Shown here: positions 9,626 through 20,983 of the stretch, piece after piece | How positions within the stretch are numbered: position 1 is the first letter of the stretch | Layout: each line of letters opens with the position of its first letter | Assembly (NCBI GenBank): GCA_963725035.1 | Contig: CAVRWX010000003.1 | Location: 42,259 to 106,258 of the forward strand | Direction of reading: 5' to 3' | Length of the DNA: 64,000 nt | Origin: JALZKA01 sp963725035 | GTDB taxonomy: Bacteria; Actinomycetota; Thermoleophilia; Solirubrobacterales; 70-9 | Notes under the pieces: generated by a model | What the model saw: only the letters and a program-made list of their open reading frames with translations | What the model was told of the DNA's origin: nothing | Database searches by the model: none | Program-made: the position numbers and the translations under genes

Positions 9626-11149
9626 CTAGCCGCCTGTGTGGAGCGCCGGCTGGGCGCTCGCGAGCGCCGGGGTGCGTCCGTCCTCGCCCCTGCGGTGCGC
9701 GCCCGCGCGTGCCGCCACCGCGAGCGCCACGACCACAATCGCTATCGCCGCGCTCGCGCTCTGCGCGCCGTCGCCCACGTAAGCGAGGCCCGCGGCGAGG
9801 GCCGCCGCCCAGATGACGGTGCCCACCAAAGCCAGTGCCGGGTGTGCGCGAAGGATCACACCGAGCAGGACCGCGGCCGCGGCGAGGACGGCGATTCCGC
9901 CGAGCGCCGAGGGATCTGTGAAGGCGACCAGGACCTGGCTTGAGGCCTCGGAGGCCGACGACGTCCAGCCATCCTCGGCCTGCGGCGCGATCTTGAGCCG
10001 GTCGCCGACGCCGAAGCCCACCGCCGCGATGAGGTAGGCACAGAAAGAAAGCCCACCCAGGATCGCGCGGTCCTTCGCGGTGTGCGCCGCGAAGGCGACA
10101 ACGGCGGCTGCGGCGGCGATCGCGCCGGCGGCTCCCAGGGGAATCGCGACGAGCGGCAGCAGGGCGAGGGCAGCGTTGGGGGCGAACGCCAAGGCGGGCA
10201 GAAGCACCACCGCGAGGACGAGCGCCAGGCCGGGCAGGCCGGCGGGGCCGGCGAGCGCCGCGAGAACGGTGCCGGCGCCGACCAGGCCGAAGATACGGGC
10301 GAACGAGCGCTTGGGGAGCGGCGAGTCGGTGCCGTCAGGGGATGGAACCGCGCACTCGTCGTCCAGCTGGAGCGCGACGCGTTCGAGCTCTGACCGCAGG
10401 CGCTTGATCGTCGGCCGGTTGCGGGGGTCGGGCTCGAGGCAGGCGTCGATCTGCGCGACAAGGGGATGAGGAAGGTCGGGCCGGAAGACGCCCAGCGAAG
10501 GCTGGGACTCGCCGATGTGGCGGGCGGTCTGGGCCGGAGTGCGCCGCGCGACGGGGTTCTCGCCCGCCCACGCCTCATAGAGGGTGAGTGCCAGCGAGTA
10601 GACGTCTGCCTCGGGGCCGGCGTCGTATCCCTCGGCCTGCTCGGGAGCCATGTAGGCGAGCGTGCCGATGACCTCGCCGGGCGCGGTGAGTGCAGGGGCG
10701 CCCGCCACGGCGGCGATCCCGAAGTCCATGAGCTTCGCGCGGCGACCCTGCAATCCGAACGGGCGAATGATCGCGTTCTGCGGCTTGACATCGCGATGGA
10801 TGACGCCGCGCTCGTGGGCGTGGCAGAGCGCGTCGCAGAGGTCCTTACCGATCTCGGCGACGTCGCGGTCGGACACGGCGCCTTCGGACGCGGCGCGATC
10901 GAGCGTCTTCCCCTGGACCAGCTCGGAGACGAGGAGCGCATGGCCGTCGCGCTCGCCCAGCTCATACAGGGTCACGATCGACGGATGGTTGAGGCGGGCC
11001 GCCGCCTGGGCCTCGCGCAGGACGCGATCGGCGCCCGCGGTCTGGATCTCCTTGATCGCGACCTCACGCTGGAGGCGCTCGTCGAAGGCCTTGTAGACCG
11101 TGCCCATCCCGCCGGAGCCGATTCGCTCTCCGACTCTGAACCGCCCCAT
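9626..11149 (-). CDS. Ser/Thr protein kinase with multi-pass C-terminal membrane domain
   Basis: About 507 residues from ATG 11149 (a GTG immediately before it at 11152 is an alternative). The kinase domain covers roughly residues 1-255: glycine loop IGSGGMGTVY, VAIKE lysine, HRDVKPQN, DFGIAAV and the APE-equivalent MAPEQ. The C-terminal half is a string of Ala/Leu/Val-rich helices, about eight predicted TM segments, with no PASTA repeats. It heads the FHA/PP2C/SEDS/PBP operon in the place where pknA often sits. The kinase domain is unambiguous. The function of the membrane half is unknown. Confidence 0.88.
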   Translation of the reverse strand: MGRFRVGERIGSGGMGTVYKAFDERLQREVAIKEIQTAGADRVLREAQAAARLNHPSIVTLYELGERDGHALLVSELVQGKTLDRAASEGAVSDRDVAEIGKDLCDALCHAHERGVIHRDVKPQNAIIRPFGLQGRRAKLMDFGIAAVAGAPALTAPGEVIGTLAYMAPEQAEGYDAGPEADVYSLALTLYEAWAGENPVARRTPAQTARHIGESQPSLGVFRPDLPHPLVAQIDACLEPDPRNRPTIKRLRSELERVALQLDDECAVPSPDGTDSPLPKRSFARIFGLVGAGTVLAALAGPAGLPGLALVLAVVLLPALAFAPNAALALLPLVAIPLGAAGAIAAAAAVVAFAAHTAKDRAILGGLSFCAYLIAAVGFGVGDRLKIAPQAEDGWTSSASEASSQVLVAFTDPSALGGIAVLAAAAVLLGVILRAHPALALVGTVIWAAALAAGLAYVGDGAQSASAAIAIVVVALAVAARAGAHRRGEDGRTPALASAQPALHTGG

Positions 11150-11152
11150 CAC

Positions 11153-11266
11153 TAGTTCGCCTGACACTACGAATACCGCGTTCGACGGCTCGCCGGCCTT
11201 TCCTCCTGGGGCCGAATGTGAGCGTTGTGTTAGGTACCTGGCACCGTCCGTAATACTGCCCCGGGA
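11153..11266. promoter_or_regulatory. Divergent intergenic region with a degenerate GGTGCC repeat
   Basis: A 114-bp gap between the minus-strand kinase operon and the plus-strand gene at 11267, so it must hold the promoters for both. A 13-bp half-repeat with one mismatch (GGTACCTGGCACC) lies at 11233-11245. I see no convincing -35/-10 pair. Confidence 0.4.
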
Positions 11267-12361
11267 GTGGAAGCCTCTGAAGTCGACGATCGGGGCCCGT
11301 CGCGACGCCGCCGCGAGCCTCCTCCCACGCGCCGCCGTCGCCCCCCGCCACCGCGGGAACCAGCCGGCGATGCCTTCAAGCGGCGCGCGCTTGCGTTTCT
11401 GATCGGGGTCGGCGTCATCGTCCTGTTGCTCTTCGCGGTCCGCGGGTGCCTGGACGCGCGCAAGGAGCGCGCATTCGAGAACTACCTGCGCGACCTCGAC
11501 TCGCTCGTCACCACGTCGTCTCAGCTCTCGGACGAGTTCTTCCAGAGGTTCCGCGATCCGGGCGACGCGACCCCTCTCGAGTTCCAGGCGCAACTCGGCT
11601 CGAGCCGCGGGACCGCCGAGGAGCTTCTGGACCGAGCCCAGGAACTCGATCACCCCGACGAGCTCTCAGATGCGCAGGCCGACTTGGAGCTTGCTTTCGA
11701 GCTCAGACGGGACGGCGTCACGTCCGTGGTCGAGCAGACCGAGGCGGCGCTGGGCGACGAGGGCTCACGAGAAGCGACGCGGCAGATCGCGACCGACATG
11801 CGCCAGTTCCTCGCCTCCGACGTGCTCTATGCCAGGGGCGCCGCTGAGATCGTGGACGTGCTTGCAGAACAGGAACTCGAAGGCGAGGTGCCGACATCGA
11901 ACTTCTTGCCCGAGCCGATCGACCTGTGGCTCGACGACCTCGAGATCGACGCCCTTCTTTCGCAGGTCGCGGGGGAGACGGGGGCGGCAGGCGATACGAC
12001 GCGCGGCACGGAGATCTCGACCGTCACGCTTCGCCCCGGCAACATCCCGCTGACTCCGGAGACACTCAACACCGCTGAACAGGTCCCGACCGCGCTCGAG
12101 GTGGGGGTCCTCAATGGAGGCACGACCCAGGAGACGGACGTCGTCGTCTCGTTCGAGCTCCTCGGCTCGACCGAGCCGATCGAGGGCGAGACCACGATCG
12201 ACCGGATCGAACCCGGCACGCCCGGGACCGCGGACATCCCGGTCAACGGCGAGATCCCGGAGGAAGAGGACCTGACCCTGATCGTCACCGTCTACCCGGT
12301 CCCGGGCGAGTCGATCGTGGACAACAACGAGCTCACCTTCCAGGTCCGCTTCGGCGGTTAG
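11267..12361 (+). CDS. Membrane-anchored extracellular protein, unknown function
   Basis: 364 residues from a GTG start. It has a basic, Pro/Arg-rich cytoplasmic N-terminus, one TM helix (FLIGVGVIVLLLFAV, about residues 44-60), and then an acidic extracellular region: a helical domain of about 150 residues and a C-terminal beta-rich domain resembling CARDB/Ig-like folds (NNELTFQVRFGG at the end). I do not recognise a named family. It is divergent from the kinase operon and 7 nt upstream of the prephenate dehydratase gene, so it is probably cotranscribed with it. The exposed domain beside a wall-signalling operon would suit an envelope role, which is only a guess. Confidence 0.7.
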   Translation: MEASEVDDRGPSRRRREPPPTRRRRPPPPREPAGDAFKRRALAFLIGVGVIVLLLFAVRGCLDARKERAFENYLRDLDSLVTTSSQLSDEFFQRFRDPGDATPLEFQAQLGSSRGTAEELLDRAQELDHPDELSDAQADLELAFELRRDGVTSVVEQTEAALGDEGSREATRQIATDMRQFLASDVLYARGAAEIVDVLAEQELEGEVPTSNFLPEPIDLWLDDLEIDALLSQVAGETGAAGDTTRGTEISTVTLRPGNIPLTPETLNTAEQVPTALEVGVLNGGTTQETDVVVSFELLGSTEPIEGETTIDRIEPGTPGTADIPVNGEIPEEEDLTLIVTVYPVPGESIVDNNELTFQVRFGG

Positions 12362-12368
12362 ACAGGGC

Positions 12369-13236
12369 ATGCAGCCGCTCACCGTCGCCTTCCTCGGGCC
12401 CGCCGGAACCTTCTCGGACGACGCGCTGCGCGCGGCGGGTGCGCGTGCCCCTGCCGGCAGTCGAGCCACAGCCCGCGGTGACGATCCACGACGCGGTGAT
12501 GGCGGTTGCGCTCGGCGAGGCCGACCGGGCACTGGTCCCGTTCGAGAACTCGATCGAGGGCTCAGTGCGCCCGACGCTGGACGCGCTCGCCTTCGACGCC
12601 GAGAGCGTCTCGATCGCCGGCGAGCACGACCACGAAATCTCCCAGTCGCTGATCGCGCGGGCGGAAACGGAACTGGACGCGATCGAGGTCGTGGTGAGCC
12701 ATCCGCAGCCAAGCGCCCAGTGCGCGCGCTTCCTTCGGGAGGAGCTCCCGCAAGCCGAGATCCGCGCGACCGACTCGACCGCCGAGGCAGTGCGCCAGGT
12801 CTCCGAGTCCGACGGGCGCTGGGCGGCGCTCGGTTCTGCCTCCACGGCTGAGATCTATGGCTGCGTGGTCCTGCGCGAGGGCGTCGAGGACGAGAAGGGG
12901 AACGTCACCCGCTTCGCGTGGCTTGCGCCGGAGGGAGTCCGCGCGGAGCCTGAGCCGGACCAGGCGTGGCGGACGACGCTGATCTTCTCCGAGCTCGGGG
13001 CCGACCACCCCGGCGCGCTGGTGGACGCGCTGTACGAGATCTCGAACCGCGAGGTGAACATGACGCGGATCGAATCCCGCCCGCGCCGCTACGAGCTCGG
13101 CCGCTACATGTTCTTCATCGACATGGATGGCGCCGACACCGACCCTCCGGTGGCCGAAGCGATCGGCGCACTTCGCAACAAGGCCGAGAACGTCCGCGTC
13201 CTGGGGAGCTACCCAATCGCAGGCGCCCTCCCCTAG
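12369..13236 (+). CDS. pheA: Prephenate dehydratase with C-terminal ACT domain, one frameshift
   Basis: Starts at ATG 12369 with the family opening VAFLGPAGTFSDDAL. After one frame change near 12430-12440 it continues with VPFENSIEGSV (substrate-binding loop) and then a Thr-containing catalytic segment; the usual TRF motif appears as NVTRFAWL. The C-terminal ACT regulatory domain (HPGALVDALYEIS, then ESRPRR) binds phenylalanine. The enzyme converts prephenate to phenylpyruvate in Phe synthesis. Total length about 288 residues matches the family once the frame is repaired. The frameshift falls in a GC-rich run and is probably an assembly indel. Confidence 0.9.
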
Positions 13237-13244
13237 GTGGCATT

Positions 13245-13273
13245 GGTGCCTGGCACCTTGGGTGCCTGGCACC
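13245..13273. repeat. GGTGCC repeat, two direct half-copies
   Basis: Two identical 13-bp units GGTGCCTGGCACC (13245-13257 and 13261-13273) directly downstream of the pheA stop. Each is itself a palindrome. They probably form or flank the 3' end of the transcript. Confidence 0.85.
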
Positions 13274-13349
13274 TCACGGATCGCTCGCACCCGCGTTAGC
13301 CGCTCGTTGACGGGACTCGTCGCGCTTCACGATTAGAATTCGCGCCGTC

Positions 13350-13955
13350 ATGGCAGTCCGGGTGCATCCTGGCGTAAGAAAGGCGAGCGGGAAGGTCGTC
13401 CCGATCGGTGGGCGCCTCCACGGGGGCAGAACGCATTCGCATCGTGGACCCGGCGGCCGGGTGCTCGTCCTCAATGCGAGCTATGAGCCGATCAACGTCT
13501 GCACGATGCGCCGCGCCACGGTCCTCGTCTTGAAGGAGCGAGCCGAGGTGATCGAGCGCCGCGAGGGTGCGATCCACTCCGAGCGCCTCGAGATGGCGCG
13601 GCCCTGTGTGATCCGCCTGATCCGCTACGTCCGCGTGCCCCGCGACGTCCACCGCCGCAAGATCACACGGCGCGCCGTGCTCGCCCGCGACGCATATACG
13701 TGCCAGTACTGCGGTCGCGAGTCGGCCGGCCTGACCGTCGACCACGTGATCCCGCGAAGCCGAGGCGGCACCTCGCACTGGGACAACATCGTCGCCGCGT
13801 GCGCGCCATGCAACCGCAAGAAGGGCAACCGCCTGCCGAACGAGGCCGCGATGCCCCTCCGGGTGAGCCCGAAGGCACCGGGCCCGACCGTCTTCATCCG
13901 CATTGCCAGCCCCCGCGTTCCACACGCGTGGGAGCAGTACCTCCTGGCCGCCTGA
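13350..13955 (+). CDS. HNH endonuclease family protein
   Basis: 201 residues from ATG 13350. The N-terminal segment LVLNASYEPINV is characteristic of a widespread chromosomal HNH family in actinobacteria. The C-terminal zinc-bound HNH fold shows CQYCG, the DHVIPRSRGG motif with the catalytic His, and a CAPCNRKKGNR second Cys pair with the final Asn. A -10-like TAGAAT lies at 13334-13339, ten bases before the start, so the message may have a very short leader. The biological role of this family is not settled. It is not linked here to phage or restriction genes. Confidence 0.88.
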   Translation: MAVRVHPGVRKASGKVVPIGGRLHGGRTHSHRGPGGRVLVLNASYEPINVCTMRRATVLVLKERAEVIERREGAIHSERLEMARPCVIRLIRYVRVPRDVHRRKITRRAVLARDAYTCQYCGRESAGLTVDHVIPRSRGGTSHWDNIVAACAPCNRKKGNRLPNEAAMPLRVSPKAPGPTVFIRIASPRVPHAWEQYLLAA

Positions 13956-14005
13956 GGTGCCAGGCACCAGAACGCTTCCTCGCGACCTGAGCCCGGTGCC
14001 AGGCA
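13956..14005. repeat. GGTGCC repeat copies after the HNH gene
   Basis: A 13-bp palindromic unit GGTGCCAGGCACC begins at the HNH stop codon (13956-13968). A second, truncated copy (GGTGCCAGGCA) lies at about 13995-14005. Confidence 0.8.
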
Positions 14006-14021
14006 GGGCCAGACCCCACGC

Positions 14022-14051
14022 GAAGGGCCGCCCCTTCCGGAGCGGCCCTTC
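14022..14051. terminator. Strong hairpin between convergent units
   Basis: A perfect 10-bp stem, GAAGGGCCGC (14022-14031) and GCGGCCCTTC (14042-14051), with a 10-nt loop. It lies between the plus-strand HNH gene and the minus-strand RNA unit and can act in both directions. There is no T-tract on the plus strand. Confidence 0.75.
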
Positions 14052-14240
14052 GGTACGAGTCGCGTGATTCGAGCGGCCGGAGATTCACAGCGAGTGGGAC
14101 AAGCTCCCGCCTCTCATTGGCCACCGGCGCCTGGTTGGTATTCCACCAGGCGGCTCACACGTGCCACCTAGTGTTCCGACACCTCCAGAGTCCCGTTAAG
14201 CATTGGAATTAGGACCACCTCCTTTCTCTGGTCATTCCAT
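14052..14240 (-). ncRNA. Compact RNA unit: Shine-Dalgarno hairpin, two mini-ORFs, terminator
   Basis: Read on the minus strand, a hairpin (arms GGAATGACCA and GGTCC-T-AATTCC, about 14205-14238) presents AGAAAGGAGGTGGTCC, a 16-nt match to the complement of the 16S 3' end. Downstream are ATG 14203 to TAG 14168 (11 codons, MLNGTLEVSEH) and, directly after that stop, GTG 14167 to TGA 14114 (17 codons, MARVSRLVEYQPGAGGQ). The second ORF contains a stem GCCTGGT/ACCAGGC (14129-14151). The unit closes with the hairpin at 14022-14051. It could be the 3' UTR of gyrA, a small-peptide gene, or a regulatory RNA. I do not recognise it as a named family with certainty. Confidence 0.5.
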
Positions 14241-14341
14241 TCAACCAAACGGGGAGGCGGGGCTCGCGGCCCGGAGAAGGCGAGTGCCCGGAAAGTCGTG
14301 CCGGCGCGGCATTTGCGGGCGCTCGCGGGGAGCGGCAGGCG

Positions 14342-16902
<2,561 letters not shown>

Positions 16903-16910
<8 letters not shown>

Positions 16911-19347
16911 CGAGGAACTTCACCTCGCCCGCGTGCTTTTCGATGAAGAGCTTCCGTGGCTCGACCTTGTCGCCCATGAGGTCTGTGAAAACGCGATCGA
17001 CAGCGGCGGCGTCCTCGATCGTCACGCGCTGGAGCGTGCGGGTTGCCGGGTCCATCGTGGTCTCGCGAAGCTGGTCGGCGTTCATCTCGCCGAGGCCCTT
17101 GAAGCGCTGCATCGTCACGCCTGACTTCGCGAGGTCGACGACCGTTGTCTGAAGCGAGCCGAAGGACTCCGCGATCTTCGACTTGTCCTTGAGCGACACG
17201 TTGAACGGCGGGCGACCGACCTGCGAGAGGAGCTCGCCGTGGACGCTCACCAGCTTGCGGTAGTCGTTCGAGTCGAAGAGCTCGGCGCTCAGGTCATAGA
17301 AGCGCGCGAGGCCTGACCGGCGGTGCGTGGCCTTCACGTGGAGCTCGTCGCCCGCGGCTGAGACCAGCTCGGTCTCGTATGGCTCCGCCTCGGGGTCATC
17401 GTCCTCGATCAGCTTCTTCACTGCCTCGAGAGAAGACGCTCCGGCGTCGAGGATCTGCGATTCGGCGAGGAAGACGAGCAGCTCTCCCCCGTGCTCCGCG
17501 CGGAGTGCGTCGTACCAGCCCTCGTACTCCTTGAGCTTGCGGTTGAAGCGCTGCCAGCGCGCGGCGGTGAGCTTGGTCTCCTTGCCCTCGGAATCGGCGA
17601 GCGAGTAGGTCTCGAGGCGGTCCGAGAGCAGATACTCCTCGAGCTCCGACTCCTTCTCGACGTAGCGCGAGCGGTTGCCCTGCTTCACGCGGTAGAGCGG
17701 CGGCTTCGCGATGTAGACGTAGCCGGCGTCGATCAGCTCGGGCATCTGGCGATAGAGGAACGTCAGCGCGAGGGTGCGGATGTGGGCGCCGTCCACGTCG
17801 GCGTCGGAGGCGAGGATGATCTTGTGGTAGCGCGCGTCCTCGAGGTTGAACTCCTCGTGGACGCCAGTGCCGATCGCGGTGATCATCGCCTGGATTTCGA
17901 CGTTCGAGAGGACCTTGTCGATCCGGCTCTTCTCGACGTTCAGGATCTTGCCGCGGAGCGGCAGCACCGCCTGGGTCGAGCGGTCGCGCGCCTGCTTGGC
18001 CGAGCCTCCGGCCGAGTCGCCCTCGACGATGAAGATCTCCGCGTCGCGCGGGTCCTTGACCGAGCAGTCGGCGAGCTTGCCGGGAAGCGTCGAGTTCTCG
18101 AGCGCCGACTTGCGCCGGGTGAGGTCGCGCGCCTTGCGGGCAGCGTCGCGGGCCCGGGCCGCGTCGACGGACTTCGAGACGATCCGCTTGGCGTCGGTCG
18201 GGTTCTCCTCGAGGAACTCACCGAGCTTGCGGTTGACGGTCTCCTTGACGAGGCCCTCGACCTGCGGGTTGCCCAGCTTGGTCTTCGTCTGGCCCTCGAA
18301 CTGCGGCTCGGCGAGCTTCACCGAGATGACCGCGGTGAGGCCCTCGCGGACGTCCTCGCCCGAGAGGTTCGGGTCCTTCTCCTTCAGGAGCCCCTTCTCG
18401 CGGCCGTAGGCGTTGATCGTGCGCGTGAGCGCCGACTTGAAACCGGAGAGGTGCGAGCCGCCCTCGTGCGTGTTGATGTTGTTCGCGAAGGTGAAGACGG
18501 ACTCCTGATACGAGGAGTTCCACTGCATCGCGACCTCGACCGCCCCGTCGTCGGAGTCGTGCTCGAAGTAGACGGTCTTGCGGTGGAGCGCGTCCTTGTT
18601 CTCGTTCAGGTGGTGGACGAAGTCGACGATCCCGCCCTCGTAGTGGAAGGTCTCCTTCTGGCCGCCGGCGCGCTCGTCGAGGAGCTCGATCTTGAGGCCG
18701 CGGGTGAGGAACGCCGTCTCGCGCATGCGCTCCGCGAGCGTCGCGTAGTCGTAGGAGATCTCCTCGAAGACCTCGGGGTCGGGCGCGAAAGTGATCGTGG
18801 TGCCGTTCTTGTCTGACTTCGCGCCCTTCTTCAGATCACCCTGCGGCTCGCCTCGGACGTAGTCCTGGGTCCACTCGAAGCCGTCGCGGTGGATCTCCAG
18901 GTGAAGCTTCTCGGAAAGCGCGTTGACGACCGAAACGCCCACGCCGTGGAGACCGCCCGAGACCTTGTAGCCCCCGCCCTCGCCGAACTTGCCGCCCGCG
19001 TGAAGGACGGTGAGGACCACCTCGGCCGCGGGGCGTTTCTCCTCGGGATGCTCGTCGACCGGGATGCCACGGCCGTCGTCGACCACGGTGATCGACTCGT
19101 CGGGGTGGATCGTGACCTGGATGTTGTCGCAGTGGCCGGCCAGCGCCTCGTCGACGGAGTTGTCGACGACCTCGTAGACGATGTGATGGAGGCCGCGGGG
19201 GCCGGTCGAGCCGATGTACATGCCCGGGCGCTTGCGCACCGGATCGAGACCACGGAGGACCGTGATCTCGCCGGACGTGTAGTCGCCGTCCTTGGCGGCA
19301 CCGTTCTTCTTCGCGTCGGCTTTGCCAGCGCTTGTTGCTTTTGCCAC
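16903..19347 (-). CDS. gyrB: DNA gyrase subunit B, long form with TOPRIM insert
   Basis: 814 residues, one intact frame from ATG 19347. GHKL ATPase motifs: EVVDNSVDEAL, DDGRGIPVD, GLHGVGVSVVNALS. TOPRIM: EGDSAGGSAKQ and DADVDGAHIRTL; the C-terminal tail has FKGLGEMNADQL. Gram-positive and mycobacterial GyrB are about 640-715 residues. Here about 165 extra residues (roughly 560-725) lie between the TOPRIM core and the tail, in the same place as the insert of E. coli-type GyrB. Forms the A2B2 gyrase with the overlapping gyrA product. The upstream AT-rich stretch probably carries the promoter. Confidence 0.97.
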
Positions 19348-19471
19348 TTGGACCTTTCGGGGTTGCCTCGCGGGAGGATCCCGGCCGCCGCGAGAGCGAC
19401 TCTAGAGGCGCTCTCGGACGGGCCCTTTGGCCCACCGATCGAGTTCACATAAGGATACCAGCCTCGGGGGT

Positions 19472-19507
19472 CGTAATCCGCATTACGAAGCCAAAAAAGC
19501 CCTGCAA
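19472..19507 (-). promoter_or_regulatory. Candidate gyrB promoter with overlapping palindrome
   Basis: In the 184-bp dciA-gyrB gap, an AT-rich island contains the palindrome TCGTAAT-CCGC-ATTACGA (19471-19488). Read on the minus strand, TTGCAG (19507-19502) and TAATGC (19485-19480) are spaced by 16 bp and could be -35 and -10, so the -10 would overlap the palindrome. A regulator or cruciform could act there. Prediction only. Confidence 0.4.
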
Positions 19508-19531
19508 ATAAGCATAAATCTGTAACTTAGG

Positions 19532-19870
19532 TCAACCGAAATCGCCACGGGCCGCATCGGCGGTGAATCTGAGGCCCTCGAGGCCCTCTGAGAACGGCCC
19601 CAAAGCAAGCGCCTCGCGGAGCTTTTCGAGCAGGACCGGGCTCATCAGATCGAGCTCCTGGGCCCAGGTCGCAGAGCGGCACGCGACCGTCACGACGCCG
19701 CCGCGCTCGGACACCGGATCGCCCTGCGCGGCGACGAGCGAGCCGGCCGCGTCGGACCACGCCTCCTGCACCGCGGCGAGGAGCGTCTGCGGCGCAACCT
19801 CGCTGCGGACCGCCTCGAGCGCGGCCGCAAGCGAGCGGGGCGGGCCCTGCTCTCCCCTCCGCCGGCTCAC
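19532..19870 (-). CDS. dciA: DciA-type DUF721 protein (helicase loader candidate)
   Basis: About 112 residues from GTG 19870, which overlaps the recF stop (GTGA). It matches the DUF721 core: SLAAALEAVR, then LLAAVQEAWSDAAG and a hydrophobic beta strand GVVTVACRSATWAQEL with the conserved Trp-Ala-Gln-Glu-Leu. DciA proteins bind replicative helicase DnaB and support its loading in bacteria that lack DnaC/DnaI. The slot between recF and gyrB is the standard actinobacterial location. A short basic N-terminus precedes the domain. Helicase loading is known for relatives, not shown here. Confidence 0.85.
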   Translation of the reverse strand: MSRRRGEQGPPRSLAAALEAVRSEVAPQTLLAAVQEAWSDAAGSLVAAQGDPVSERGGVVTVACRSATWAQELDLMSPVLLEKLREALALGPFSEGLEGLRFTADAARGDFG

Positions 19871-20970
19871 GCCGCCTCGATCGCGCCGTCGACGCCGCGG
19901 ATTGCCGCGCCGCCCCGCACCGCGAGCTCGATCCGCTCGCATGACGCCGGCAGGTGAGAGCTCTCGGTCGCGGTGACGAGCGTCTGCCCGCCGCCGCGCT
20001 CAAGGCGCTCGCACAGGAGCTCGCGGCGCTCGGGGTCGAGCTCGGACGTCACGTCGTCGAGAAGCATCAGCGGCGGCTCGGAGCGCTCAGCAAGGAGCGC
20101 ATCGCGCTCGGCGAAAAGGAGCGCGAGAAGGGCCGAGCGCTGCTGGCCCTGCGACGCGTACTGGCGCACCGTCTTGCCGCCGAGGTCGATCGCGACCTCG
20201 TCCAGGTGCGGACCGTGCCCCGAGAAGCCGCGCCCGAGGTCCGACTCCCGCCGCTCCGCCAGCTCGGCGCGGAGCTCCTCGGCAGCCAGGGCCTTCGACC
20301 GCGGCGCATAGCGGAGCTCGGGTTCGTCGAGACCGAGCTCACCGGCGGCGGTCGCAAACAGCGGCGCCAGCACGTCGACTGCACCGGCCCGGGCGTCCAT
20401 CAACTCCACCCCGGCCTCCGCCACCTCGGCGTCCCAAGCATCGAGCGAATCGACCGACGCTGCACCCGCGCGGATCCGGCTGACCAGTGCGTTCCGCTGC
20501 GCGACGGCGCGGGAGTAGCGCCGCCGGGCCTCGGCTCGCGCGGGACGGAGCGCCGCGACGAAGCCGTCCAGGTGGGAGCGGCGCGCCGCGGGAGGTCCCT
20601 TGACGAGCGCCAGACGGTCCGGCATGAAAACGGCGACCGGAGGGCGAAGCGATGCGGCGTCCGGCATCGGAGAGCCGTTCACCAGGTGCCGCCGGCCGCT
20701 CTCGCGATCGACGGCGCAGAGGAACTCGCGGCGCTCGCCCTGGTCCTCGATCACGACCTCGGCGCGCGATAGCGGCTCCCCGAACGCGATCGTCTCCCGG
20801 TCGGCGCGCGTTCGGCACGACCTGCCGGCGAGCCCCATATAGAGCGCCTCCAGGATGTTCGTCTTCCCCGCGCCATTGGCGCCGTGGAGGAGCGTCACCC
20901 CCTCCCCCAGCTCGACCCCGCCCGGCGCGAGGTTGCGAAAGCCGAGGGTTGAGAGGGAGACGACCCTCAT
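19867..20970 (-). CDS. recF: DNA replication and repair protein RecF
   Basis: 367 residues from ATG 20970. An SMC-like ABC ATPase with Walker A GANGAGKT (about residues 29-36), a signature segment QYASQGQQRSALLAL, and Walker B with D-loop (LMLLDDVTSELD). It binds gapped DNA and helps RecOR load RecA at stalled forks. It lies 13 nt downstream of dnaN and overlaps dciA, in the conserved order. Length and motifs are normal and the frame is intact. Confidence 0.96.
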   Translation of the reverse strand: MRVVSLSTLGFRNLAPGGVELGEGVTLLHGANGAGKTNILEALYMGLAGRSCRTRADRETIAFGEPLSRAEVVIEDQGERREFLCAVDRESGRRHLVNGSPMPDAASLRPPVAVFMPDRLALVKGPPAARRSHLDGFVAALRPARAEARRRYSRAVAQRNALVSRIRAGAASVDSLDAWDAEVAEAGVELMDARAGAVDVLAPLFATAAGELGLDEPELRYAPRSKALAAEELRAELAERRESDLGRGFSGHGPHLDEVAIDLGGKTVRQYASQGQQRSALLALLFAERDALLAERSEPPLMLLDDVTSELDPERRELLCERLERGGGQTLVTATESSHLPASCERIELAVRGGAAIRGVDGAIEAA

Positions 20971-20983
20971 GAGGTCACGGGGC

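Noticed and set aside
14202..14240. A fragment of 16S rRNA 3' end on the plus strand (GGACCACCTCCTTTCT)
   Set aside because: Only 16 nt match and no other rRNA sequence surrounds it. It is better read on the minus strand as a Shine-Dalgarno hairpin.
17491..18816. 441-residue open frame opposite gyrB
   Set aside because: Shadow of a well-conserved gene with low-complexity composition.
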